Made by a program: the position numbers and the translations under genes. Shown here piece after piece: positions 47,001 to 57,965 of a stretch of 64,000 bases of DNA. The stretch covers positions 51,798,596 to 51,862,595 of the forward strand of contig CM050454.1 of the NCBI GenBank assembly GCA_027563935.2. Direction: 5' to 3'. The DNA is from Costus lasius. Lineage: Eukaryota; Streptophyta; Magnoliopsida; Zingiberales; Costaceae. The notes beneath the pieces are model-generated. The model ran no database searches, was not told the origin of the DNA, and was given only the letters and a program-made list of their open reading frames with translations. Within the stretch, counting starts at the first letter, position 1. Each line of letters starts with the position of its first letter.

Positions 47001-47854
47001 ACCCATGAAATGGAAGAAGAAGATAACATGACCTCAGTCACATATATACCTGAGCCAGAAGCGATGCTTCCCCTCTTATCTCCTTGGAGCGCTTTACAGT
47101 CCTTTTTCCAGTGAACCAGCTGGCCACAGTGGAAACATCTGTTGTCCTTCGACCGCTTAACCTTTTGTTTCAGAGCCTTGTTGTAGTTCTTGACTGGGGC
47201 TTCGCCCTTCTTCCCCTTCTTCTTGTTCCTGGAAGGAACCATTAAGACAGAGGTTGAAGGCTTTCCCTTCAGAGTCTCCTCAGTAGTCAAGAGCATATTC
47301 AGCAGCTCTGCCGGAGTACAATCGATTTTGTTCATATTAAAGTTAATAATGAACGTATCGAAAGAGGGCGGGAGAGACTGCAGAATAATGTCTACAGCAA
47401 GCTCCTGGTTGATGGTATGCCCCAGTTTCTCTAGAGCCTCCTTGTGCCCAATCATCTTGAGCACGTGAGCTCCAACTGGGCTCCCTTCAGCCAGTTTGCT
47501 CTGAAAGAAAAGCTTTGTCAGATTATAGCGTTTTGTCCTTGCCTGTGCAGCATACAGCATCTTGAGGTTCGCTATAATCTCTATAGCCGACATATCCTCA
47601 TGCTGACGCTGCAGCGGTGGCGTCATAGACGCTAGCATCAGGCAAGCGACATCAATGCTATCATTGACGTGCTTTTCATAGGCATCACGAACCGCCCTTG
47701 CGGCGTTCGCAGCGGGTTGAGGTGGCACAGCCGTCTCGAGGACATACAGTTTCCTCTCTGCCTTAAGAACGATCTTAAGGTGTCCGAACCAGTCTGAGAA
47801 GTTTGGCCCAGCAAACTTCTCCCTTTCCAGTAGGGATCGCACATTGAAGCTCAT
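44027..47854 (-). CDS. M5 Gag-Pol polyprotein, 1275 aa, 19-residue gap in RNase H
   Basis: One open frame from the ATG at 47854 encodes the retrotransposon polyprotein that packages, cleaves, copies and integrates the element. Domains by residue: Gag UBN2-type core about 60-200; basic linker; zinc knuckle C240-C253 (Gly in the usual QLGHW is Val); protease DTACG 287-291; integrase HHCC H421, H426, C452, C455 and D482, D545, E581 with 35 residues between the last two; reverse transcriptase with D883 and YVDD 968-971; RNase H D1141, E1182, D1220. After K1229 sisters have 19 residues (with the KHIQRRFHL segment) that are missing here through an in-frame 57-bp deletion at about 44168, with tcc at both ends. 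RNase H is therefore probably impaired although the frame is intact. A 10-residue N-terminal extension is possible if the LTR micro-exon is used. Confidence 0.96.
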   Translation of the reverse strand: MSFNVRSLLEREKFAGPNFSDWFGHLKIVLKAERKLYVLETAVPPQPAANAARAVRDAYEKHVNDSIDVACLMLASMTPPLQRQHEDMSAIEIIANLKMLYAAQARTKRYNLTKLFFQSKLAEGSPVGAHVLKMIGHKEALEKLGHTINQELAVDIILQSLPPSFDTFIINFNMNKIDCTPAELLNMLLTTEETLKGKPSTSVLMVPSRNKKKGKKGEAPVKNYNKALKQKVKRSKDNRCFHCGQLVHWKKDCKALQGDKRGSIASGSGIYVTEVMLSSSSISWVLDTACGVHICSNVQELKRRRQVGQHEVDLRVGNGARVAAVAVGDYYISLPSGIVLELNNCYFVPSITKNIISIPALVRKGFSFECKTSKCYLTLDNIVYATGSINNGLFMLDMEYSIQNIDNKKAKHADDSTLLWHSRLGHINKKRIKRLHDHGLLGSFSYEEIDTCIACLLGKMTKSPFLNKGQRASGLLDLIHSDVCGPFSKHARGGYQYFITFTDDFSRYGYVYLMRHKSESFDKLKEFKNEVQNQLGRNIKALRSDRGGEYLSHAFTDYLKGCGIISQLTPLGTPQWNGVSERRNRTLLDMVRSMMSQATLPYSFWGFALETAAKVLNRVPSKAVLKTPYELWYGKQPSLTFIRIWGCEAYVKKLTSGKLESRSEKCIFVGYPKETKGYYFYDPKENKVFVARTAIFLEKEFLLQEASGREIKLDENPEEGQSSQAQLDEPEPVEQVTEQPEAQISREPRRSGSIRRQPERYDGVYIIDNDEPLTYADAVSGPESARWLEAMRAEMDSMSDNQVWDLVDPPPGVIPIGCKWIFKKKIDMDGNVVTYKGRLVVKGFKQIYGIDYDETFSPVAMFKSIRILFAIAAYYDYEIWQMDVKTAFLNGKLDEDVYMTQPEGFTNPSDRHKICKLKKSIYGLKQASRSWNIHFDESISEFGFIKNEDDPCVYKRFSGSVITFLVLYVDDILIIGNDIPELHAVKAWLGKCFQMKDLGEAAYVLGVKIYRDRSKRLLGLCQSTYIDKVMERFHLENSKRGYLPVRHGLNLSKSQCPQTQTEKDEMDNTPYASAIGSIMYAMLCARPDVAYGLSVTSRFQSNPGLAHWIAVKNILKYLRRTKDMFLIYGGQEELSIEGYTDASFQSDQDDFRSQSGYVFSLNGGAVVWKSFKQSTVADSTTEAEYVAASEASKEAVWIRKFVRELGVVPSSADPFVIFCDNTGAIAQAKEIIDHGEIKICKVHTDDNLADPLTKPLAQQKHEKHCNNMGLRFLNH

Positions 47855-48157
47855 GGTGTTCGTTGCTGCAGGAATCTACAACAATGCAAGAACAGCAAGG
47901 TCAGTATCAATGTTTAGAATCAATCCAGGACTTAAGAAAGATTCTTTTTCTTACTATTTTATCTGGCTGAAAAATCCAGCAAAACAGCCCGAAAGAGTAG
48001 AACTCTTTTAGTGAGATGGGATCCAGATTTCATACTTGGTCTCCGCGTCCCGCTCAGGCGAGATAAGATGCACAGAGATGACAAGCACTAATTTCTGGTA
48101 GGCTGTCCCAGCCAATCGCCAACCCGTGCGATTCCCCTTCACCTGGGCAATCCAGCA

Positions 48158-48395
48158 GACTGTGCCAACTGAGTTGGTACAACACAGTCTCTGATCCCTC
48201 AGATGGCTGCCTCCATGCGCTACCATATGCGCCACATATGTAGCCTACATGGTCAAGCTGACCCGACCTACTCCCTGGACCACCACGTGCTATGCTGAGC
48301 AACGAGAAGCGATAAATCCCTTCTCTGTAACACGCAGGTGAAATCCCGCACCGTCTGAAGATAGATGGACGTGCCCACTGAGTGGGTACAACACG
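48158..48395 (-). promoter_or_regulatory. Paired leader hairpins of M5
   Basis: Hairpin 2 (48158-48189): outer stem GACTGTG/CACAGTC, bulge TTGTA, inner stem CCAAC/GTTGG, loop TCA. Hairpin 1 (48370-48395): outer stem CGTG/CACG, same bulge and loop, inner stem CCCAC/GTGGG. They differ at two paired positions with both partners changed. Confidence 0.65.
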
Positions 48396-49619
48396 GCTCC
48401 AACGATAGTCAGAACAGTGAGGTTTCGCGTCAGAAGGCATTACGTGCTTGATATTTTAGCGTTTGGATTTTAACGGTCTTTTATCTTCTTACTATCAGGC
48501 AAATCCTATGGCTATAGCAGAAGATAAATAACTCATGCAATTCTAATTATTAAACAATAAAAGAAAGCATGGATCTTATGTGGTAAAAGCCCATAGCCTA
48601 AGTAAGACCTTAATTAACTTAAGTCTTCACTTGCTTTTCTTGGGTCTTTTGCATCTCATCTGGTCCAACCCAGGGCCCTAGCGCTCAATGCAGCTCAGGT
48701 GCGCCCACCAGCTGAATGCGCCTCTGCGATGTGTGCTTTTGTGCTCTTGTCTAATCAAAATACATTTTGATCTATCTAGACAAGCTTGACTCGCAGGTCA
48801 ATTATACAATAAATTAATTAAAAATGTGATTCGCAGATCACAAAACAAATTAATTTACAAGTTTAATTCCAGGCACGCAGGCCCCAGCACAGCACACATT
48901 TAACATGGGCAGCCCACATAAGAATAAATAAACAAGCATCATGGCATCATTCAATCAACATGTGATCCATTACAAAGAAAATAAAATTTTGAAAACCCAT
49001 TGGCATCAATTTTAATTTTCTTATGTGCCCTACAACCTTACAACGGTCCATTGATAGGGATCCACTCATCAATCTAGTTAGATCCATGCCCTTGCATGCA
49101 CCAAGTCCTAACTGACTCGAGTTGACCTAATGGTCAACCATGCATGCGCCAAGGGCTGAACAACCAACATGAGTTATGGCAAGCGGGTGTGACCCCGGGC
49201 CTAACTCATGTGTGTTCACTGGTTGTCTCAACCAGACCTCGCTACACGCCTGTGATGCAATCGACCTATAGCCACCTCGTGCTTGCGCACAGGTGCCATC
49301 TGGTCGATCCATCTAGGCTGTCAGATGGTCTGATCAGACTATGTGGATCTAACCTAGAGGGTGACTTCAACCCCATCAACCCGTCTAAGTGTTTATAGTA
49401 AGTGCATATAGATCTAAATGTTTGCGCGCAAGTAGATATAAGTTTTGATGAAATACCATTCAACATACTTAACATGCGCCAACAAGAACATGCATAAACA
49501 TGAACATCACACATGCGCCAAAACACCTAAAACCTAGCATGTGGTTGCGCATGTGAAATAGATCTATACTAACAAGGATCACAAAACAAACCAAGCAATC
49601 ATATGAACATATATTAACC

Positions 49620-49631
49620 GCTCTGATACCA
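49620..49631 (-). other. Primer-binding site of M5 (initiator tRNA-Met)
   Basis: Exact TGGTATCAGAGC on the minus strand, 2 nt from the LTR terminus at 49634. Confidence 0.94.
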
Positions 49632-49633
49632 AT

Positions 49634-51316
49634 TGTAAGGGTCCCCTTCAAGGGGGAGCGAGAAACCCTAAGGTGAGTACCCCTTTCAAGAGGGGGGCGC
49701 AAGTGACCTTTCTTTGTTTTTGCAGCGGAATTAGGGTTTCACATTTGATCGCATGCTATACATTCATATGATCAACTTAAACATCAAGTGAAAGATGCGT
49801 TACCATGGCCATGAGAAGGAGGCGGTTTGGAAGCAAAGACCAAGAGAGATCTTCTCCACAAGTGACGCACACAAGAAGAGAGATGGCTTCTTCTTGTTGA
49901 TCTTTGTGCTAGCAAAGATCTTCAAGTGTCCTTGCCGAATGGAAGGGATGGGAGACGAGATCTTGCTTGGGCGAGAGCTCCACACGTTCGTCCACCTCTT
50001 CTCCACGCGCGTATTGCAAGAAGCCAAGCGAAGTGAAGTCAAGTGGTGAACGGCTTGGCGTTAGGCGTTTTGAAGAAGAGGCCATGATGACTTACCATAA
50101 ATGGAAGCATGCACTCATAAACGACCAAAACGCCATCACCCTTTCGAACCATGCGTTCACATAAGTGAACCGGTTCTCTTTTGGTTCAATTGCATTTGGT
50201 TCAACAAACCAAACCAAATAAGCCCAAGCCCCTTGGTCTAGATCATATCAAACCCTTAGGTTCAAGATCTAACCGTTCATCTCCTGATGCTCCTGATCTC
50301 ACCGATCTAGCATCACCTCTCTCGATCGAAGCTTACCGATCTCAAGCCCTAATCAATCAAACATGATCAGACCAGATCTCACTTACAATCAGAGATTAAA
50401 TCCCTTTAAACTGAACCCAAACAATTCAGTCCACACGATCTGACTCAAGTAAGCCATATCATCAAATTGTGCGACCCTGAGGGTTTCCTTTGAATGTCGG
50501 TAACGATAACTTTCGTTATCACGATCAGTGAGGGGTATCTAGCAACACATCACTGTCTCCCGATATAAAGGAAAGAGTATTCCAAGACTACTCCCAAAAC
50601 ACAGCACAAGGGTGAATGCACTTCACTAGGCATACATGTTTCCTTTGCCACTGGATGTTCTTATTGGACAAGCGTGTCAAGCCTGTGTCTCCAATATGAT
50701 GAGCATGATTAGATCAGATGAACATTGTCACCTGGGTATGGCCATACACTTTCTCAATCATCTCATTCAGGGGGGCCCCTTTAGAACACCACACTCCTTG
50801 AACAAGGAGATGGCAATCCTTTATCTACCACTAGTGTCCTAACCTGACTCATGATCATTATGTTTCAAATGATATTGAACTACCTCAAAACAATGACAAT
50901 CATCATCTAGAAACACAAGTGATCTCAAGTCAGAGGACATGTGCCACTTGATGCAAACAAGGATTATTCACATTGTGACAAGCAATTGAATATCCTAGTA
51001 GGGTCTATCCAGTACATCCAATGTACCCATGAGTCTACATCTTATTCCATGCTCGAAGCATCCTATAAGATTAGAACACATATTACTCTCAATCATATCA
51101 AGGCTGTCTCATGTTCACCAAGATATCTTGACTAAGGACATATGCATGTCAGCCTAGCTGAATAGCTTTGAGACATTATTCAGAAGCACAGTTATTGCAG
51201 CAGACAATGTAACAAACTGAATAATAACCATTGCCTTTATAAACATAAGAGTTTATTACATGATACTTTTACAATCCCAAGGCCTCAAACATTAGCCTTA
51301 AGGGCATACCCTAACA
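49634..51316 (-). repeat. 5' LTR of M5
   Basis: Length 1683 bp. Near 50855 it lacks 23 bp found in the 3' LTR, between two copies of atcatta. This looks like a small deletion between direct repeats after insertion. Confidence 0.95.
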
Positions 51317-53649
51317 GCATCCGCATAAGTGAGGGGTTCATCATGATCAATGATGTAGACTCCGTCATAGCGCTCAGGCTGTCGACGGATCCTACCCGAT
51401 CTTCGCGGTTCCCGTGATATCTGAGCCTCAGGTTGTTCAATAACCTGCTCAACTGGCTCAGGCTCATCCAACTGTGCTTGACTACTTTGTCCTTCCTCTG
51501 GATTCTCATCCAGCTTTATTTCTCTCCCACTGGCCTCTTGCAGAAGAAACTCCTTCTCAAAAAAAATGGCCGTCCGAGCAACAAATACCTTGTTCTCTTT
51601 GGGATCGTAGAAATAATAACCCTTAGTTTCCTTAGGGTAACCGACAAAGATGCATTTCTCAGATCTACTCTCTAGTTTCCCAGAGGCGAGCTTTTTGACA
51701 TAAGCCTCGCAACCCCAGATCTTAATAAATGTCAAGCTCGGCTGTTTCCCATACCATAATTCATATGGCGTCTTTGAAACTGCCTTGGATGGCACTCGGT
51801 TTAGTACCTTTGCAGCTGTTTCCAGTGCAAAACCCCAAAAGGAGTAAGGTAGAGTAGCCTGACTCATCATAGAACGAACCATATCCAATGAGGTTCTGTT
51901 CCTCCTTTCGGACACACCATTCCATTGCGGTGTTCCTGGTGGAGTGAGCTGTGAGATAATCCCACACTCCTTCGGATAGTCAGTAAATTCTCGACTTAGG
52001 TATACTCCACCTCGATCAGAATGAAGTGCCTTGATATTTCGGCCTAGCTGATTCTGTACTTCATTTTTGAACTCTTTGAACTTGTCAAAAGATTCACTCT
52101 TATGTCTCATTAGATAGACATACCCATATCTACTGAAATCATCAGTAAAGGTAATGAAGTACGAATAGCCACCTCTGGCATGTTTACTAAATGGCCCACA
52201 CACATCACTGTGTATAAGGTCAAGTAAACCTGAAGCCCTTTGACCTTTGTGAGGAAAAGGAGACTTCGTCATTTTGCCCATTAAACAAGCTTTGCATGTA
52301 TCAATCTCCTCATAGGAGAATGATCCCAGTAGTCCATGATCATGCAACCGCTTAATGCGCTTCTTGTTAATATAGCCTAAACGACTATGCCATAACAAGG
52401 TGCTGTCATCAGCATACTTGGCTTTCTTATTATCAATATTTTGTATAGAATATTCCACGTCCAACATGAATAAGCCATTGTTAATTGAACCAGTAGCATA
52501 AACAATATTATCTAAAGAAATAACACACTTTGAAATATTGCATTCAAAGGAAAATCCTTTCCTGACAAGAGCAGGAATAGAGATAATATTTTTGGTAATG
52601 CTAGGTACAAAATAACAATTGTTTAATTCCAATACAAGTCCAGATGGTAATGAGATGTAATAGTCTCCTACAGCAACAGCAGCAACCCGTGCCCCGTTTC
52701 CAACTCGTAGGTCTACCTCATGCTGTCCCACCTGTCTTCTTCTCTTGAGTTCCTGTACATTTGAACAAATGTGAACTCCACATGCAGTGTCCAACACCCA
52801 TGAAATAGAAGAAGAAGATATCATGACCTCAGTCACAAATATACCTGATCCAGAAGCGATGCTTCCCTTCTTTTCTCCTTGGAGCGCTTTACAGTCCTTT
52901 TTCCAGTGACCCAGCTGGCCACAATGGAAACATCTGTTGTCCTTCGACCGCTTCACCTTTTGTTTCAGAGCCTTGTTGTAATTCTTGACAGGGGCTTTGC
53001 CCTTCTTCCCCTTCTTCTTGTTCCTAGAAGGAAACATCAAGACAGAGGTTGAAGGCTTTCCCTTTAGAGTTTCCTCTGTAGTCAAGAGCATATTCAGCAA
53101 CTCTGCCGGTGTGCAGTCGATCTTGTTCATATTAAAATTAATAATGAACGGATCAAAAGAGGCCGCGAGAGACTGCAGAATAATGTCCACAGCAAGCTCC
53201 TGATTGATGGTATGCCCCAGTTTCTCTAGAGCCTCTTTGTGCCCAATCATCTTGAGCACATGAGCTCCCACTGGACTCCCTTCAGTCAGTTTGCTCTGAA
53301 AGAAAAGCTTAGTCAAATTATAGCGCTCAGTCCTCGCCTGTGCAGCATATAGCATCTTGAGGTTTGCTATGATTTCCATAGCAGACATATCCTCATGCTG
53401 ACGCTGCAGCGGTGGCGTCATAGACGCTAACATCAGGCAAGCGACATCAATGCTATCATTGACATGCTTTTCATAGGCATCGCAAACCGCCCTTGCGGCG
53501 TTCGCAGCGGGTTGAGGCGGTATAGCCGTCTCGAGGACATACAGTTTCCTCTCAGCCTTAAGAACAATCTTAAGGTGTCCGTACCAATCTGAGAAGTTTG
53601 GCCCAGCAAACTTCTCCCTTTCCAGTAGGGATTGCACATTGAAGCTCAT
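51317..53649 (-). pseudogene. M6 Gag, protease and integrase, truncated
   Basis: The frame is open from the ATG at 53649 to the M5 junction, covering Gag with knuckle CFHCGQLGHWKKDC, protease DTACG and the integrase HHCC and DDE regions, ending at the YADAV segment between integrase and reverse transcriptase. A few bases of pol (accgcatc) remain on the far side of M5 at 42294-42301. There they join the 3' LTR, so no polymerase is encoded. M6 could in principle still supply Gag, protease and integrase. Confidence 0.94.
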
Positions 53650-53670
53650 GGTGTTCGTTGCTGCAGGAAT

Positions 53671-55622
53671 CTACAACAATGCAATAACAGCAAGGTCAGT
53701 ATCAATGTTTAGAATCAATCCAGGACTTAAGAATGATTCTTTTCTCACTATTTTGTCTGACTGAAAAATCCATTAAAACGGTCCGAAAGAGTAACACTCT
53801 TTTAGTGAGATGGGATCCAGATTTCATACTTGGTCTCCGCGTCCCGCTCAGGCGAGATAAGATGCACAGAGAGTACAAGCACTAATTTCTAGTAGGCTAT
53901 TCCTGCCAATCGCCAACCCGTGCGATTCCCCTTCATCTGGGCAATCCAGCAGACTGTGCCAACTGAGTTGGTACAACACAGTCTCTGATCCCACAGATGG
54001 CTGCCTCCATGTGCTATCATATGCCCCATATGTAGCCTACATGGTCAAGCTAACCCAACCTACTCCCTGGACCACCACGTGCTATGCTGAGCAACGAGAA
54101 GCGATAAATCCCTTCCCTGTAACACGCAGGTGTAATCCCGCACCGTCTGAAGATAGATGGACGTGCCCACTGAGTGGGTACAACACGGCTCCAACGATAG
54201 TCAGAACAGTGAGGTTTCGCGTCAGAAGGCTTACGTGCTTGATATTATAGCGTTGGATTTTAACGGTCTTTTATCTTCTTAACTATCATGCAAACCCTAT
54301 GGTGATAGCAGAAGATAAATAAATCATGCAATTCTAATTATTTAAACAATAAAAGAAAGCATGATGATCTTATGTGGTAAAAGCCCATTAACCCTAAGTA
54401 AGACCTTAATTTTCACTTAAGTCTTCACTTGAGCTTTCCATGGGTCTTTTGCTTCTCATATGGCCCAACCCAGGGCCCAAGCGCCCACTGCAGCTCGGGT
54501 GCGCCCACCAGGTAAATGCGCCTGTCATAGGATCGAACCCTAGACCTCCCACCTGGTCAAGCATCAAGCTGCTGCGCCTCTGCCAAGTGTGCTCTATGCT
54601 CTTGTCTGATTAAATTACAATTTAATCTATCTAGACAAGATTGACTCGCAGGTCAATTACATTTTATAAATTAATTAAAAAGTGATTCGCAGATCACAAT
54701 AAAAATTAATTTACAATTTTAATCCAGGCTCGCAGGCCCCAGCACAGCACACATTAAAAGGGCAACCCACATAAGATGAAATAAACATATATCATGGCAT
54801 CCAATCAACATGTGATCCTTTAACAAGAAAATAAAATTTTTGAAAACCCATTGGCATCAATTTTTAATTTTCTTATGTGCCCTACAACCTTACAACGGTC
54901 CATTGATAGGGATCCACTCATCATATCTAGTCAGATCCACTGCCCTTGCATGCACCATGTCCTAACTGACTTGAGTTGACCTAATGGTCAACCATGCATG
55001 CGCCAAGGGCTGAACAACCCTCATGAGTTCTGGCAAGCGGGTGTGACCCCGGGCCTAACTCATGTGCGTTCACTGGTTGTCTCAATCAGACCTCGCTACA
55101 CACCTGTGATGCAATCGACCTATAGCCACCTCATGCTTGCGCATAGGTGCCATCTGGTCGACCCATCTAGGCTGTCAGATGGTCTGATCAGACTATTTGG
55201 ATCTAACCTAGAGGATGACTTCAACCCCATCAACCCGTCTAAGGGTTTATAGTAGGGGCTTAGATCTAAGGTAGGGGCGCGCAAATTAAGTTTTGATAAA
55301 ACTCTATAGCATGCGCCAACACATCATACATGCGCAAATCATAAATAAATATACATCTAAGTTCTCAAACTAGCATGTAGTTTTCGGCATGTAATTAGAT
55401 CTACTCTTAGCAAGCGCAAACAAGGATCACAAATAAGCAATCAAATGAACATACATAGAACTTGGCTCTGATACCATTTGAAAGTCCCCTTCAAGGGGGA
55501 GCGAAACCCTAATAGGCGCATGTGTAAAATTTTTTCATTGCGGAAGCTTGGGTTTCAATGATCGCATGTATGTTTCATTGATCAACTTATATAAACTTGC
55601 ATAGATTGGAAGAGATTCATAC
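53671..55622 (-). other. Candidate intron between LTR micro-exon and gag, M6
   Basis: ATG-GCC-ATG (55631-55623) is followed by a GTATGA donor at 55622. TTGTAG ends at 53671. In-frame 21 nt lead to the gag ATG. Hairpin cores lie at 53959-53971 and 54166-54178. No other gene is seen in the leader. Confidence 0.55.
55465..55476 (-). other. Primer-binding site of M6 (initiator tRNA-Met)
   Basis: Exact TGGTATCAGAGC on the minus strand, 2 nt from the LTR terminus at 55479. Confidence 0.94.
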
Positions 55623-57203
55623 CATGGCCATCGCTTGGATGGAGATTTGGAAGCAAGAGGACGATGAGGTTCTCTCCAAAGTGTGCGCACACGAGATGAG
55701 ACTTAGCCTACTCCTTGTTGCTCCTTGTGCTAGCAAGGCTCCAAGAATCCTGATCGCTTGAGGGAGAAGAGATGATGTCTCTAGCTTGGCCGAGTCTCTC
55801 CTTGTCGTCCACCCTTTTCTCCACACGCGAAGACGTCGAGAGGAAGAGGCAAAAAGGGCCAGAATAGGATGAGTGCTCTCGAACGTGAGGTGAGTTAACT
55901 ATTTTGGAAAACGCCTCTTCCAAAAATAGTAAAAACTTCACTTCATGCGTTCACGCATTCATGAACCATGCGCTCAATCAAGGCAAACCGCCCAAAGCGC
56001 CATCAAGCCATTGAACCATGCGTTCACCTATGTGAACCGGTTCAAGCCATTCGGTTCAACCCAATTTGGTTCAAAGACCAAATCAAACCAAGCCTTGGTT
56101 CAGATCACCTAAAACCCTAAGGTTCATGATCTAACCATTCATCTCTTGATGCCCTTGATCTCATCGATCTAGCATCAACTCTCTCGATCGAAGCTTACCG
56201 ATCTCAAGCCCTAATCAATCAAACATGATCAGACCAGATCTCACTTACAATCAGAGTTTAAATCCCTTTAAACTGAACCAAAACAATTCAGTCCACACGA
56301 TCTGACTTAAGTAAGCCATATCATCAAATTGTGCGACCCTGAGGGTTTCCTTTAAATGTCGGTAACGATAACTTACGTTATCACGATCAGTGAGGGGTAT
56401 CTAGCAACACATCACTGTCTCCCGATATAAAGGAAAGAGTCTTCCAAGACTACACCCAAACCACAGCACAAGTGTGAATCTATTTCACAAGGCATACTTG
56501 TTTCCCTTGCCACTGGATGTTCTTATTGGACAAGCGTGTCAAGCCTGTAGCTCCAATATGATGAGCATGATTAGATCAGATGAACATAGTCACCTGGGTA
56601 TGGCCATACACTTTCTCAATCATCTCATCCAGGGGGGCCCCTTTAGAACATCACACTCCTTAAACAAGGAGACGGCAATCCTGTATCTATCACTAGTGCC
56701 CTAACCTGACTCATGATCATCATCCAAGATAGTCTATAATCATTATGTTTCAAATGATATTGAACTACCTCAAAACAATGACAATCATCATTTAGAAACA
56801 CAAGTGATCTCAAGTCAGAGGACATTATGCCACTTGTTGCAAACAAGGATTATTCACATTGTGACAAGCAATTGAATATCCTAGTAGGGTCTGTCCAGTA
56901 CATCTAATGTACCCATGAGTCTACATCTTATTCCATGCTCGAAGCATCCTATAAGATTAGAACACATATTAGTCTCAATCATATCAAGGCTGTCTCATGT
57001 TCACCAAGATATCTCGACTAAGGACTTCATTGCATATCAGCCTAGCTGAACAGCATTGAGACATTATTCAGAAGCACACTTATTGCAGCAGACAATGTAA
57101 CAAACTGAATAACAACCATTGCTTTTATAAACATAAGAGTTTATACATGATACTGAAAGAATCCCAAGGCCTCAAACATTAGCCTTAAGGGCATACCCCA
57201 ACA
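55479..57203 (-). repeat. 5' LTR of M6
   Basis: Length 1725 bp, ending ccccaaca before the agcac target copy. Confidence 0.95.
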
Positions 57204-57208
57204 AGCAC

Positions 57209-57963
57209 AGCACACAAAATAAGGGCAACCCACATAAGATTAAATAAACACCCAATCATGTTAAACATGCATACATGTGATCCAATCAGAAAATAAAATT
57301 TTTGAAAAAAAAAGAAAAACCCATTGTATCAATTTTATTTCCTTATGTGCCCTACTACCTTACAACGGTCCATTAGCAGGTATCCACTCATCAGACCAAG
57401 TCAGACCCACTGCCCTTTCATGCACCCAGTCATAACTGACTTGTGTCGACCTAGTGGTCAACTATGCATGCCTTAAGGGCTGAACGTCCCACATGATTTT
57501 TGGCAAGCGGGTGTGACCCCGGGCCTTAATCATGATCGTTCACTAGGCGCCTCAATCAGACATCGCTACACGCCCTTCTGCAGTCGACCTATAGCCACCT
57601 GTTTTGCTTGCGCACAGGTGCTATCTAGCCGACCCATCTAGGCTGTCAGATGGTCTGATTAGGCTGTTGGGTCCAGACTTGACTAATGACTTCAACCCTG
57701 TTAACCCGTCTAAGAGTTTAAAGCAGGCGCATAGATAGATCTAAATGAGGGGGCGCGCATGATAATATTTTGGTTGAAAACTATCATGAAGAGCGCAAAC
57801 AAACATTACATGCGCAAACTTAAATGTAAACAAAATACATCTAACATATAGCATGTATTTTCGCATGACATCATGAAGATCTATCCAACGCATAAAACAA
57901 ACATGGATCACAACAAGATGGCGATCATATATATCAAGCCAAAAAACCCTAGCTCTGATACCA
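57209..57963 (-). other. M2 leader, LTR-proximal part, with primer-binding site
   Basis: Continues the M2 leader after M6. The primer-binding site TGGTATCAGAGC is at 57952-57963. No gene. An A-rich run at 57306-57318 is private to this copy. Confidence 0.85.
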
Positions 57964-57965
57964 AT

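Larger units (their letters stand above)
47876..49803 (-). other. Candidate intron between LTR micro-exon and gag, M5
   Basis: ATG-GCC-ATG (49812-49804) precedes a GTAACG donor at 49803. TTGTAG ends at 47876, and 21 open nt lead to the gag ATG. The change of the donor from GTATG to GTAAC keeps a good plant 5' splice site. The 128-codon frame at 48054-48440 lies inside and is not taken as a gene. Confidence 0.55.
42297..51321 (-). mobile_element. Complete Ty1/copia element M5, TSD gcatc
   Basis: The element spans 42302-51316 (9015 bp), with gcatc at 42297-42301 and 51317-51321. It is the most deeply nested complete copy (M5 in M6 in M2). It has the longest uninterrupted gag-pol frame in the window. 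Its LTRs begin TGTTAGGG, not TGTTGGGG. Confidence 0.96.
40570..57203 (-). mobile_element. Ty1/copia element M6 (interrupted by M5), TSD agcac
   Basis: M6 sits in the M2 leader with target copies agcac at 40565-40569 and 57204-57208. It keeps both LTRs, primer-binding site, leader, gag, protease and integrase. Reverse transcriptase, RNase H and the purine tract were lost by a deletion that joins pol directly to the 3' LTR near 42295. M5 then inserted next to that joint. Confidence 0.93.

Noticed and set aside
48054..48440. A 128-codon minus-strand frame in the leader, also seen at 36148-36534
   Set aside because: The frame is broken in P1 and M6 and shortened in M1, and it overlaps the conserved hairpins and lies in the candidate intron. 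Its conservation is better explained by RNA structure.
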